DNA of 64,000 nucleotides from contig JAHGAU010000026.1 of assembly GCA_019925105.1 (NCBI GenBank), forward strand, positions 1 to 64,000. The letters run 5' to 3'. The notes below the pieces were generated by a model that had not been told where the DNA came from, searched no databases, and was given only the letters and a program-made list of their open reading frames with translations. Each line of letters opens with the position of its first letter. Position 1 is the first letter of the stretch. Source of the DNA: Niebla homalea (lineage: Eukaryota > Ascomycota > Lecanoromycetes > Lecanorales > Ramalinaceae). Shown piece after piece: positions 48,001-62,196 of this stretch. Made by a program: the position numbers and the translations under genes.

Positions 48001-51000
48001 ATAATAAAGGAAATTTTATATACTTAAAGTAAGGTAATATATTAAGTATAATTCTTTATTCCGGTACGTAATTAATTTATAAAATTAAGGAAAACTTTAA
48101 GGTTTCTTAATAAATTAAAAAATTTAAGGTTCTATATAGCCTTAATTTTATTATTAAGCGTAAATATCCTTAAAGAATTAATTCGTTAATTAAGGAGCTT
48201 AATCATAAAGTAATTAATAAATAATTTTATTAATAAAAGGTTTACGTATTTATCTTTAAGAATTTAAAAACTTAACGTAAATAAATAATATGCTCCTTTA
48301 ATAAATAATTAAAAATAATTATATTATTTATAAATACTCGCGTAAAATCTTATATTAAACGTAATATATTATTTATTTACCTTTATATATATAGAAGATT
48401 ACCTTTAAAACCTATTAATATAATTAAAGATTCCTTTTAATCTTTATAAAAAATAATATAAAGTTTATATTAATTAAATTTACGTATAAGAAACTGATAG
48501 AAATAACCACGGGTATTGATTACGGTAATATATTTATAATTTATAATTAAAGAAATTATTTCCTATTATAATAATAGTAAATATAAATCGGAAATTATAA
48601 TTTTATTAAATAATTAAATATCAATTATAATATAGTTTTTATATCCGTTTAAAGTATTACGTTAAACGATAAAAGTAAAGTATAAAAATTCTATAAGTTA
48701 TATAAATTAATATAATTTACCCTTATTATATATTTTATTTAAAGTTTAATTTATAATTTTTTAATTTTTACGCTTAATATTATATATTTTCCCAGATTTA
48801 ATAATTATATTAAGTTAAAGGTTAATAAGTATATATTAATTTTCTAGAATATTAATTATAATATTATTATTTTTAAAAATATTATTAAATTCTTTAATAA
48901 TATTATTTAATTAAATTTACGTATTTCCGTTATACGTATAAATCTTAACGTTATTAAATAAAATTTATTCTTTACGGTTATTAATTTATAATAATTAATT
49001 TAAGTAAGTCTTTAAATAATTAAAAGTTATAAAGATTATTCCGGAGAATATAAGGATTAATATTATTATTATAATAATTTTATAAATTTATAATTTGGAT
49101 TTTTAAGTTTTTTATCCGTAAATAATAAATAATATTAATAAACCTAAGATTATTATATAGTAAGGTTATAGGAATAAGTCACATAAAATTCTAAGTCTTA
49201 CCTTACGTAATAAATTAACTTTTTAATTAATATCGTTTTTAATTTAAATAATTAATATTTTTAAGTTAATAATATATATAAATATATTACCTTAGAATCT
49301 AAGATTATAAAACGGTATTAATTACGGTTTAAAGATGAAATCCTAGGACTTTAATAATTCTTTTAAAGTCTTTTTTTTTTTTTAATATATAATTAATATT
49401 TATATTATATTATAAGTTAGGACTTAAATTTATTATTTTACGTAAATTATATGTTATAATTATATTGTTTCCTTTATAAAAATAGTTACCTTAATATTTA
49501 TATTTTTATAAGTACCGATAATATATTTTTAATTATTGAAATCAATTATTATTTTATTAAAAATTATAATATCGGTAGCGATTAAAATATTAATAAATAA
49601 ATTACGTATTAAATAAATTTTAATTACGATTTTTTAAGGTAAATATCGTATTCTTTTCCCCTAAGAAAATAAGTTAAGTATTATAAATTTATTAATAATT
49701 AACTTAAAATTATTAATACTTATAACCGGAATTAACTTAAATAATTTCTGGATTTTAAAATCTAAATCTGGAATTTAAGAGAATATAATATTATAATTAA
49801 TAATTATAATAAGGTACCCGTTATTTATATAGAAGTTTATTGCGGGTAAATTAAGGGCAAATTGGACTTTACTTATAGTATATTAATATACCTTAAAGGC
49901 AAAATTTATAAGGTATATACTCCTTATTACGATAAAGCTAATAATTATAGGTAATACGTTATTAATTTATTAAGCTTATATATATTAATTATTAACGGAT
50001 TGAATCCGTTAATTTAACGGAAAAGCCTTAAGAATATTTAAGTTTACTCTTTTTAATTTTTAATAATTATATTTAAGATAAGTAAAAAGTTTATTTCACA
50101 ATAAATACTTTAATATACATTTAATATATTAATAACGTATAAGGAATTAATATATAAAATATACTTTTTCTATAATAAGGTCGTCGTTATCCTAAGATCC
50201 TTTTAATTCTTTTTTATTAAGTAACGTATTTTCCTTTTCTTTATCCTTAAATATAAAAGCTTAATTAACCCTTTATTTTATATAACGTATTTAATATTTA
50301 AAATCGGACCCTCTTTTTAAAAGCCTTGATTTTCTTTAATTTAATATTAATATTTTCTTTTATAACGTTAAAGGCAATTACCGTTATCCTTTTTCCTAAG
50401 GGCGTATATCGTAAGCTTTATTTTATCTATACGTTTAAAAGGATAACGTTAATAATTAAGAAAAAAATTAACTTCTGAATTTTCTATAAAATTCTAGTTA
50501 TTTTAAAATAACGTACCCGTTTTACGATTTTACGGATATATCTATAAAGGTACATAATACCTAATAATATAAACTTATTAATTATATTTAAATTTATTTA
50601 TAAGCTTAAAGTAATTATTAATAATAGTAATTATATTTAATAATTATAGATCCCATTAAAATTCCAAGTTTAACCCGCCGTAAATAAGCGTAAATTAATT
50701 TTAAATATTATTAAAATTCAATATATACGTAGCCCGTAAAATAATTTATATATATTTACGGGGCTCCCGGTTTTAAAAAATATTATTTATAATATATTTT
50801 TTAATAATTAAAATATTTAAGTTAACTTATTAAAGTAACTTAAATTTAACGATAATTTAAAAAGTTTATTTAATTAAACCGTTATTATATTTAATAAGTC
50901 GTTTTTTAATATTTAATAACTTTATAATATATTACTTTAAAATAATATTTCTTAAGTATAATTATAAGTTATTCCGTAATAATTATATATTTATTATTTA

Positions 51001-52348
51001 AGTAATATCCTTTAATTGATCGATAAAAATATATATATCCCGGAAAAAGGTATATTTCCCGGAATACTTAATTATAAGAATTATATTAAAGAACTTATTT
51101 TCATAGAAAGGGTTAAAAAATCCAACGTTATCGGGATTAAAATTTATTAATCGGTTTAATTATAAGTTTTTTATTAATTATATTACGTTATTAAAAAAAG
51201 GGAATAAATTATTATTGGAATTATTTTACTATTAACCTTATATAATAACGGGAATTAATTCTTAAATTATACCCCGTAATTATATTATTTACTTTTCAAT
51301 AAAACCTGTTATTTTTAACCGATTAAGCGGATTAATAAATTAAGTAAAAATTACTTCTTTAATAAAAGTACCTTTTATTTAATATAATAAACCTAAGTTT
51401 AATAAACTTAAATTTAATATATTAAATTTATTGGGCTTGGATTCCGGTTTAATACTTAAAGCCGGAGGGGAATATTATAATATTAACGTTAATATAAAAG
51501 GTAAATCTAGTGATTATTATAATAATAGAAAATTATTTAATAGAAATAATAATTTTACGGTATTAAGTTTTTAAGGACTTTAACCGTATTAACGTAATTT
51601 AAACCTACCTAATTTCATTAAAGTTAATAACGATTTATATAATAATTATAATAATAATAAAACGTTTTTAAAGTATAATAGATTATATTAAAGTATTAAA
51701 GGATTTAAAATCCAATTTTTAAGAATTAAATTAAAAGAAATAATAGGTTCTATAACTTTAGAAGATTTTAATTAAAGTAATCTATTTACGGTAAATATAA
51801 TTCTTAAGTTATTTAATTATTAATTATTCTTAATTATTTAAGTAACTTTTTCCGAAGTTAAATATAAGATAATTATAATTATTAAGTTGCCGGATTTTAA
51901 TAAGGCGTTTAACTGGTAAGTTAAAGTAATAATATTAAAATCTAATAATACTTAAGAAATTTATAATATATATATCTTCTCTATAATACCGTCTTTAATC
52001 TTTCTTTAAAGGTATTTAAAAGCGAATTAAAGGTGGTATTCTAAAGGATATAAGGTTAATACCTTTAATAATACTATAAAAGAAGTATCCGCTATAGTTA
52101 ATAAATTAATACTTTAATTTATATTGGCGAATCTTACGATATATATTGATATAATATTAATACAAATAACTATTATTATTATTTATTGATATATAAACCA
52201 AAAAGTATAATAATATATAAATAATAATTCTACCTGAAGGATGGAAGCATCATAAGGATGCCTGTCCTCTACGTACAAGCCTGTCCTCTACGTACAAAGG
52301 GTGTCCTACACCTATCAATGCTCCCATGCATGCATGCTGCACCTAACA
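45058..52348 (-). mobile_element. Nested Ty3/Gypsy element, right-arm copy
   Basis: Mirror of 31686-38958. LTRs at 45058-45222 and 52184-52348, target duplication TAAAG at 45053-45057 and 52349-52353. It is 18 bp longer than the left copy, mainly because the left copy lost bases around the solo LTR and the 3' LTR. Pol text runs on the minus strand. Confidence 0.87.
46146..46479 (+). repeat. Solo LTR, right-arm copy
   Basis: 334 bp, starts tgttagcagctagcgccatc and ends gtcagtctaaca, with a perfect CTTAA target duplication at 46141-46145 and 46480-46484. This copy defines the element's ends; the left copy differs by several 1-2 bp losses, mostly in GC-rich runs. Confidence 0.9.
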
Positions 52349-55300
52349 TAAAGTCTATATTAAATTTTTTTTAAAATATAGTTAATTTAAAAAATAAAAT
52401 AAGCTTACCGTAAAAGTAATAACGTAATACCTTAATCCTTTAATAAGTATTATACGTTTTAATATAATTATTAACTTAAGCCTTTAAACCGTCCCAATAA
52501 TATTTACGGGTTAAAAGCTTATAAGTTTTTTTAACTTTAAAATAACCCGTTAGCGGGTTATTATAATACTTATTGATCAGCTTTTCTTTAATTATTTTAT
52601 CTTAAGGGATATATATACGGCTTTTATAAGTCATAAGGTTATTAAGATTAAGTTTTTAAGTATTATTATAATTTTAATAAAAATATATTAACGTTACGTT
52701 ATCGTTTTTAATCTTATATATAAATATATCGTTAACTTATAGATCCTTAATAAATAATTTAATTAACCTAAATTCCTTATAAAGCCCTTTAAATAATTAT
52801 TAAATCTCTTTTTATAAAATAATAATTTAAATAGTTTTTAAAGTAAATAATAATTAATAATTAATAACCGTTATCCATTAACGCTCCGTTAACTTATTGG
52901 ATTAAAATATAAGTTTATTCTATAAAGTAAATAATAAAATAATATTAAAAAGTAAAACTCCTTTATAGTTTAAATATTTTAATAAAAAATTAATAAAATT
53001 TATTTTATTTTAACGATAAAATACTTTAAAATTATAATTAATAGGTTTTAAAGCTTATTTAATTTAACGCAAGCTTAACGCTGGCTATTTTATAAACCCT
53101 TAAAAATATTATAATTTATTTATATTTAAATAATTTTAAAGCTTCCTTTTAAATAATACCGTTATTATTTAAACGTTATAACAATAATAAAGAATTCTTA
53201 ATTATACGTTTTATAATTTTATTTAATAAAAGCTATTTTTTTAAATTAATACGTAATTAAGCGTTAATAGTTTTCCTTAAATTATTAAAATAAGATATTT
53301 ACGATAATAAAATTAAATATATCGGTTTCTATTTATATCCTTTGTTTTAAGTTAAAATAACGGAATAATAATATATTAATAAATATTTTACGGAGCCGGC
53401 AGAAGGCCGTATTTACCGTATTATTTTACTTTAATAAATTAACCTTTTTCCTTTCTTTATTATCCTTAAATAAATTAATTAAAGGCTTAATTATTTTTAA
53501 ATATTTATAAATAAAATAACGATAAAAATTTATAAAGTTTAAAAAGACTTATATTTCCCGGTAAGTTTTTAAGATAAACTAGTCTTTAATAGTTTAAATA
53601 CGTTTTTAATCTATTTAAATCCTTTTAATAAAAACGATAAACTTTAAGAACTTTACTTAAGTAATATTAAATTAAAATTACTTAAGGATTTATTAAATAT
53701 AACGTTAATAATCCGCCGGATTCTTATTAAATATTAAAATATTATTTAAATAAACTATATAAGTTATATTAATAAAATTAATAAAAGTATAATTAATATA
53801 AGCTTAAAAATTGCCCGGGCGTTAATTAACTTAAATAATATAATAAAATACTTAAAATAACCGTAATATATATAAAATACCGTTTTCTACTTATTGCCGG
53901 ACTTAATCCGTAATTAATAATAGGTATCCTTAAGGTTTAATTTAAAAACCGTTTAAAGCTATTTAATTAATTAAGGGTTTTAATAATTAAGGGTAATAAG
54001 TATCGATTTTTAACTATAACCGTATTTAATCTACGTTAATCGATATAAAAATAAAGGCTATTATTTTTCTTAAGTATAAAAAGGATTAAAGCGTTTACGG
54101 ATAACGTTAAATAACGAATTTAACCTTAGGCTATAATATCCTTAAGATACCCCCGGAGCTCCGTTAACTTTACTTAAGATAAATTATATAAGGGATTATA
54201 TAATAACTTTTTACCGTTTAAGTTAATAATATAATCCTTTTATTTTAATTTAAATAGGGTATTAACTATATTATTAAAAAAGATATTTATATATTTACTT
54301 AACTCCTTTAAAATGTTCCGGTTAATAAAGTCTTTTATTATATTTATACGTATTAAATTACCTTAAAAGATTTACGGTATTTTTAAGTGTTCCGTTATTA
54401 TATTTATATAAACGATTATAAAAACCTTATTAGTTTCTGTTAAACTTTAATTAAAATTATAAACGTTATTAATTTATAACTTATAAGAATTAACCTTAAA
54501 GCGTTATTTATTTGCCGCCGGATTAATTATTATTTATAAAATACGTAAAATTAATAAATTAAGGATTATATTTAAATTTTTTTAATTAATAACGTAAAAA
54601 AGTATCTTATATTACTTTTATTACTTTTAATTATTAACCAGATAATATTATAATTAATAAGCGTTATAATAAAAAATCTATTTATTATTAAGAAAAGCCG
54701 CTTACGGTAAAACGGTAAAAATTAATTATAAATCTTATTAAACCGTATATATTTATAAAATTAAATTTACTTAAGCTTTAATATTAATTAATATACTTAA
54801 TAATTAAGGATTATCTTAAAAACTTATTTAACCTTTAATAATAAAAGCTAAATATATTTTTAATTATCTTTTTATTAATTTCAACTTTAAAACGTTGCCG
54901 GAACTTTATTATTTTTTAATATATTATCCTTTTTATAAGATTTTACGTTTATTATTAAGATTTTATTTTATAAAATAATAAAATAATTAAATATATAATA
55001 ACCCTTTCCGTAATATATATAATACTTAACGTTCTTATTTACTTTAAGGATAATATCGGAGTTTTTAAGTATAATTTTACGCTTTTATTTATAAGAATTA
55101 GTTTGAATAAAAATACGCGCCGGCTTTAAGTTATTAGAATTAAATTTAAATACCCTATTTTTAAGGGATTTACCCTTATTGGCTTTTTGATTACCATTAA
55201 TAATACGCTTTAAATTATTCTTTTATATAATTACCGCCGTTATAATATCGTTTTAAATTTTTAATATTTTATTAATTATAAAGATTTTAATTTTAAGCTT

Positions 55301-56081
55301 TAATAAAAGCTTTATAAAAAATATATAAGTATAAAATTTATTTAATAATAATAATAAGTCCTTTTTTATAATTTTTAAAGTATTATAGAATTACGTTATT
55401 TTTTAATTAAAGTATTACTTAATATCCTTAAACCGTTTATAATAAATAAGTTAACGGTTCTTTAGATTAATTATTAAGTTTAAAAGCTTATCCTTAAGTT
55501 TTTAATAATTTATTTTATTGATTTTTTCGTCCGGTAAGTTAAAGATTTTATAAAAATAGACTTTAAATAAAAAATTACCTCTTTTTTTCTTAATAAAAAA
55601 GTACTTAAGATAAAGTATAAATTTTCTCTTTAAATTAATAAATTACGTTTAATATTTACCTTTAGATTTATTTTAATATAACTTAAGTTTTTCCGGATGA
55701 AAAAACTTACCTTTATAAAGTAAAATAAAAGCCGTTAATAATATACCGTTAGTATAAAACTTAATAATAAGGTTAACGTAAAAAAGAGTCCCGGAGCGTA
55801 AACCCTTATATTATACGTTAACGCGGTTAAATATATACTTTTAATAAATATAATTTTTAACTTTAAGCCGGTTAACTTTAAATTATAATTCCAGAAGTTA
55901 AGCTTATTAAGCTATAATATTACGGTAACGTTCCGCCATTTTAATTTACTTAATTATAATAAAGAAGTTCTTAATTAAAGGATAAATATCGTTTTTTTAT
56001 TTTAAGGTTTATTAAGTTAATTAAATATCTATTATAACGGTAATATCGGGCCTTTTCCTTAATAAGGAAGAAGAATTAAAA

Positions 56082-56438
56082 TATTAAATTAATTCCGTTA
56101 ATAATATACCGGCGGGATTAATAAAAATAAATATAAAAACGTAACGTTATAATCTAAATATTTAAGTATTACTTCAATAAATAAATGAATAATAAAATTA
56201 ATTCTTAAAAACTTAGAAAGAATTAAAATATAGCTTTTACTTAAGGTAAAAATAATAATTACCCCGTTTTACGCTTATTAAGTTACGGCTTATAAATAAC
56301 GCATATTAAGGCCGTTGCTAAGGCCCTTTACCAAGGCCCTTTACCAAGGCCCTTTACCAAGGCCTAACGGTTTACCTTGGCGCAGCAGTATGGCGCACCA
56401 CAGTAACGCCGGCGCAGAGATGGCGCTAGCTGCTAACA
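56082..56438 (-). repeat. LTR of outer Gypsy element, right-arm copy
   Basis: Mirror of 27593-27951 and nearly identical; the neighbouring A/T homopolymer is one base longer here. Confidence 0.65.
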
Positions 56439-56608
56439 AAAAAACGTATATAGAAATATAAGTAAATAAAGTTACTTAAATGATCTTTTAAAGGTTTACG
56501 GTTAAAGTTTTACTTTATTACTTTAATAATATTACTTAAATATTAATCTATGCGTTATTTTTTTACTTATTAATTTAAGCTTTATTAATAATTAAAAAAG
56601 AATAGGAT

Positions 56609-57829
56609 TATTATGTGTAAGCAGTACAGATACCAATATAGGCATAGCGCAGGGGCTTAGGGCTATGTATACTTGACGCGTACCTATATAACTAGCAACA
56701 CCGTTTATAGTTGCAATCCAGGCAGTTACCACTTTACCCTTATACCTGCACTTCGTCTTTTTCCCTGACAAATAATAGCAATAGCTGAGTTCCGATTCTA
56801 CTTATATCGTTATATATAAGAGGGATTATGGATATACCCTTACCGATACCGTCTTACCGATATTAACGGCTTAAACTATAATACGTAGAGTACCGGGCTT
56901 TATAAACCACAACTTCCCGGTACCCTTTAGCTTAATACCGTAATTGCACCTGACGTAATAAACCAGTAAATAATACGCTCTCCTTTTGACAGCGGCTTAC
57001 TTTTGAAGACCTGTGGATACGGTAGTTTCAGCCATTAACCTACATCCGGATATAATACTCATAATAAGCAATAAAGACTTCATATTTATAAAGGTTAATA
57101 AAAACGTAAGTTAAACATAACGGGCAGAGAAGGATACTTTAAAACTATACGCCATAAAGTCAATATAAAGACCTTACGCTATAAGGTCGGTATAAAGACC
57201 TTAATATTATATACCTTACGGTCGGTATAAAGATTTTATTATACCTATATACCTTACGGTTAATATAAAAGTTATATAGGGAGTATACCTTATCGTAACG
57301 GTAAAGTTATCTTATAATACTTACGGCTTAATTAATTAATTAATAAAAGCAAAAGTAAAGGATATAAATAAAAATATAAAATAAATACTCCTTTAATAAA
57401 ACCATAGAGATCACGTTTTTAAACGATTTAGCTTAAATTTAATCGCTTAAAATTTATGACTATTTCCCGGGTTACGGTCCCGTTCGGTTCTCGTTAACTT
57501 TACCGTCTACCCTATTTTACTCCTTATTAACTATATATTTAAATAACGTTATTAATGCAGTCAGGGCTTATTTTTAGTTACCTTTATTACCGAGTAAGTT
57601 AATATCTATAATATTTTATGATAAATAATCCGACGTAAACGTTAGCTTTTTCCTTTTATAGGCACTTATTACGTATAAGCAGTATAGATATTAATATAAA
57701 CATAGCGTAAAGGCTTAAAGCTATATATGCTTAACGCGCACCCATATAATTAATAACACCGTCCATAGTTATAATCAAGGCAGTTACCACTCCACCCTTA
57801 ATACCTGCACTTCGTCTTTTTCCCTGACA
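56609..57829. mobile_element. TRIM-like LTR element, right-arm copy
   Basis: LTRs at 56609-56770 and 57667-57829, target duplication AGGAT at 56604-56608 and 57830-57834. The outer LTR is identical to its left counterpart, whereas the inner LTR and adjacent ~170 bp differ from the left arm by transitions in both directions. Confidence 0.85.
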
Positions 57830-57834
57830 AGGAT

Positions 57835-59806
57835 ATAAAGCTATTACGATTAAGACTATTGATAATATTAAAAGAATAAAAGTTAAGTCGGAAAAAGGGT
57901 TAACGTATTAAGCCTTAAAATAAACTCTTATAAACTATATAATAAGTAAATATAAGTAATTACTTTATTTATTAATTCGTCTTTATTAATAAGTTATTCT
58001 TTAAAGCTTAAAGTTATTAATAATTAATAATATACGGGCTTATTAATAAGCCCGTCCGTTATTACGTAAATATTAACCGAGAAAAAACGTAAATAATTTT
58101 ATTAACGTATATAATTAACGGATATTTATTATATACGTTTATTAAAAAGGATTATTATAACGGTAATAAGCTTTATTAATAACTTATAAATAAGCTTTTA
58201 TTTTAATATAACGTTTACTCCGCCGTAAATAATATTATTTATATAAATAATATTAATATCTATATTTCTTTTTAAATTAAAAAGGTTATTAAAGTTAAAG
58301 GTTATATTATTAAATATCTATTACCGTATTTAGTTAATTATAACTTAATTAAGTTTATTTTTAATATATTAAAAGCTTAAATAAAACGTTACTTTTAAAA
58401 ATTACGGTTATACTTTAAGTAAGACTTTAATAACTTCTTTAAATTTATAATAAAGAATAATAGATATAATCGTTTTATTACTTAATACTTCCGTTATAAT
58501 ATTATAAATTATTAATTTAAAGGTAATTATAAGGCTTTATTATATAAATTATAATAATATAAAGATAAAATATTTAAGCTTAATAAGGAAAGTACGTTAT
58601 AATAAATATATATTCTTACTTTTTACTTTATACTTTATACTTTATATTTCCGGTTTTAAAACTTATTTATAGTTTTATCTTAAGCTTTTTAATTTTATTT
58701 ATAATATTTTATATTGGTTATTTATATTTAAAGTTTATAAATACTTCTTTAATAAGGTTTAAATTCGGATATATTATTATGAAAACGTTTTATTAAGTTA
58801 TCCGGTATATTTACTTATAAGCCGAGCTTATAAATATTTAATTAACGATTAAATATACCTTTAAGCTTATCAAAACTTTAAAAATACGTATTATATTTCC
58901 GTTTTATATTTAAGTAAGTTTATTATTTCTTTAACCTTTAAGTATTATTATTTTTTTTTTATTATTAAAAAGCTTTTTATATAAGCTTTTTTTTTAAATC
59001 GTTTAATTAAAGGTTTAGATCTTCTAAGCTTAATTATAAAAATCTAGGTAATAATTATTAAAACCCTTTTTAAAAATCGGGATCGAACGGGAATTATTTA
59101 AGTAATAAATTAAATAATAAATGGATTTTAAGGCTAAGGAAGCGGTAATAATATAAGCTTTAAAAAATTATAAATAATTAAGTTTATTATATTAACCATT
59201 AAATATATTATATATTATTTATATTTATTTACATCGATTAAGCCTTTATATAGTTATTTATGCTTATCTTATTATTTTTCTCGTTATAAATAAGTTTATT
59301 TACGCTTTTCTTTTTAAGTAAGTTTTTTAACTTTTTATTTTTTTTATTTAATTTCTTATTATTCCTTAATTAAAGGGTACTTTAAAGTAATATTAATAAA
59401 ACTACGTTTTATTATAAGCCTTATAATATTATTAGGTAATATTAAATCGATAGTATTATTAATATTATTATTACGGACGTTATTTATTTATAAATTAAAT
59501 ATTATCTGGATAATAAAGAAGTATTTACCTTTAGAAAAGTTATTCATAGGAATATAGTAGTTATTACCGTAATTCCGGTAAGTATTACTATAGTATTTTT
59601 AATAATTATTTAGCTTTTTAATAAAATTACCGGTAACTTTATTAATATTTTAAGTTATAATTACTTATTCTTCTTATTAAACGGTCCTTATTTATCTTTA
59701 TAATAAAATAAAAAATTTTAATAATATTAATAAAACGATTACAAATTAAGCAGATTTACTCGTTTCCGGAAGGGCATTAATATTAATATATATTATTAAC
59801 TTATAA
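57835..59806. repeat. Unidentified RIP-degraded repeat, right-arm copy
   Basis: Mirror of 24225-26194. It carries the same decayed frame on the minus strand. No family recognised. Confidence 0.4.
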
Positions 59807-59811
59807 CCGGG

Positions 59812-62191
59812 TGTCAGGGTACTGGAGTAGGTAGGTCCTAGTAATGAATGAATAATAGCTATGAAGGTAGCTATGATACAGGTGGTGCACTTATGGTAGG
59901 TGTGTGCGCCAAGCCCCCCCGGGAGCTAGTCCTTATGGGGCAAGTAGGCCGAGTATAGGAGTAAAACTACTTGGAACCATGACATGATCCCTCCCTTTAT
60001 AACGGTGAGCTCCTACGAACCACTCATTACGTCCATTATCATTAATATTATCTCCGGGGTGAAATATTATTTAAATAAAGCCCCGGGTATATTATAATTA
60101 TTATATTTAAGTGTGGTTATTAAGCATTAAAAACCGCTTAAGATATATATTGGAAAAAATCGTAAAAAAGTTAAGTCTACGGCCGGTATAAACGTAAAAA
60201 AATCGAGAAAAAATCGATATAAATTAAGTCGATTAATATATTCTCCGATAAATAACGGGTCGTATACTTTTAACCGAAAAGTACTTAATATAAAGTAAGT
60301 AGTTATTATTATTATTACTATAGTTTTTTATTAAAGAATTAAACGCCCTTAAAGTAAACTTACTTATTAATAGGCTTTTTAAGTATTATTTTAATTTTAA
60401 GCATCCAGGACTTTCCTAACTTTATTATATAAGAGTAATACGGAGCCACTATAGGGTACTCTTTTTTACTATTTAACTTATAACCAGGCTTAAGATATTT
60501 AAGGTATAATTTACGTTATTTTACTTTAGCTTTAAAATAATTTAAATACTTATTATTATAAGCCTTAAATTTATTTTTATTAATCTCCTTAAGATCGTTA
60601 TTATCGTCCCGTATTATTTAAGTCAATTTAATTAAAGATTTAAAGCTTTTAACTTAACGTATATTAAGATCGTATTAACGTAAACGGCCAATAAATTAAC
60701 GATATAATAAAAGAATAAAGTTATCCGCAATTTAATAACGGAGCTTTAAAATAAAAAGCTTACGTAAAACTATGATTTTATAAGATTCTGAATAGCTTAA
60801 GGGTATAATCGTAATAAAGAATTAAGTATAGAACTTATTAAAAATCTTGTCCTTCTTCTTCTTTTTTTTTATACCGAAGTACGGTAAATGGAGTTAAGTA
60901 TTATAAATAAAAACCTTATTATATATATTAAATATACTATCCAAATCTTTAATTATTTAAGCCGGTAAAGTATATAGGTTATTTAAGAATAAATCGGCTC
61001 GAGCTTTAAATAAATTAAATATATTATCCCTATAATAATCGCGTATATAGTCTATTTTATCCGCTTCAGACGTAAAGAGAATTATACTTTAACGGAATTT
61101 TAAGTTAAAATATAATTTTTAATTATCTTACTACTCCTTTTAACTACGGAATAACGGTACGTTTAGGTATTTCTTATTTATTCTTTATATAGGGATAAAC
61201 CCGGGTTACGGGGAGTATTATGGAGTACGCGGAGTACATAGGTTACGTAATATAAATAATTTTTTGATCTTCAGGATTAAGGCTTTAATACCAATAACGA
61301 CGTCTTTATCGTTTAAGTTATAGATATCTTATATAGCCTCCTTTTTAATAGTATTATTAAGCTATTCTTTAAGTTTAATAATTTAAGTAATAAGCTTTAC
61401 GTTTTAAATAATAAGCTTTTTATTTTAAGATTTAAGTTCTTTATTATTATTTTAATAAATATCTTAAGATCTATAAAGATAAATAATTATATATTAACTA
61501 AGTTGTTATTTACGTTTTATAGTTATATATTTAATTCCTATAGCTATATATTTACCGTAATAAGGTTCTGGATTTATTAACGTAAATTTCTTGGTAATAA
61601 AGGTAGAATAACGTTATTATCGCCTTTTATTTTTAAGTTATAAGTAGTTTTATTTATTATTAATTAGGTTAATTAATTAATTATAAAGATATTAACTATA
61701 GAAGTAAAATAAAAATTTTAAAATATAAGTTTTAAGTATTGAGGTACGAGTATTATATATAGATATAAGTATTAAGGTCGTCTTAATAAAGGTAAAGTCT
61801 TTAACGTTTAATTAAATTAATTAATTAATTAATCAGTTAATTAAATTAGTTAATTAATTAATTAATTAATTAATTACCTAAATCGATAAGGCTCTTTAGT
61901 CCGCTATTAAGTAACTTACGTTCAATAATAGCCCGTTATCCCTCGCGATAGGGTTCTCGGCTTTATCGATTTTTTGACTGCCGTAACGTCATAATATAAG
62001 TACGGATAGCTATTATTATATTAGGGTATTAAAGTAAGTAGGTCCTAATAATGAATAAATAATAGCTATAAAGGTAGCTATAATACAGGTGGTATACTCA
62101 TGGTAGGTATGTACGTTAAGCCCCCCCGGGAGCTAGTCCTCATGGGGCAAGTAGGCCGAGCATGGGAGTAAGGCCACTTGGAACCATGACA
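59812..62191 (-). mobile_element. Gag-only LTR retrotransposon, right-arm copy
   Basis: LTRs at 59812-59984 and 62019-62191, target duplication CCGGG at 59807-59811 and 62192-62196. Differs from the left copy by two bases in a G/C run of the inner LTR (seven against five) and otherwise looks the same. Confidence 0.85.
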
Positions 62192-62196
62192 CCGGG

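Larger units (their letters stand above)
43470..56081 (-). mobile_element. Outer Ty3/Gypsy element, right-arm copy
   Basis: Mirror of 27952-40450, interrupted by the nested element at 45058-52348. Reverse transcriptase text lies at about 53680-54085 on the minus strand. The downstream integrase segment at ~44750-44815 retains AFYPQINNQIKQN, in the place of the H-P-Q-T-D-G-Q-T-E-R block, which the left arm lacks because of a local deletion near 39225. Confidence 0.78.
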
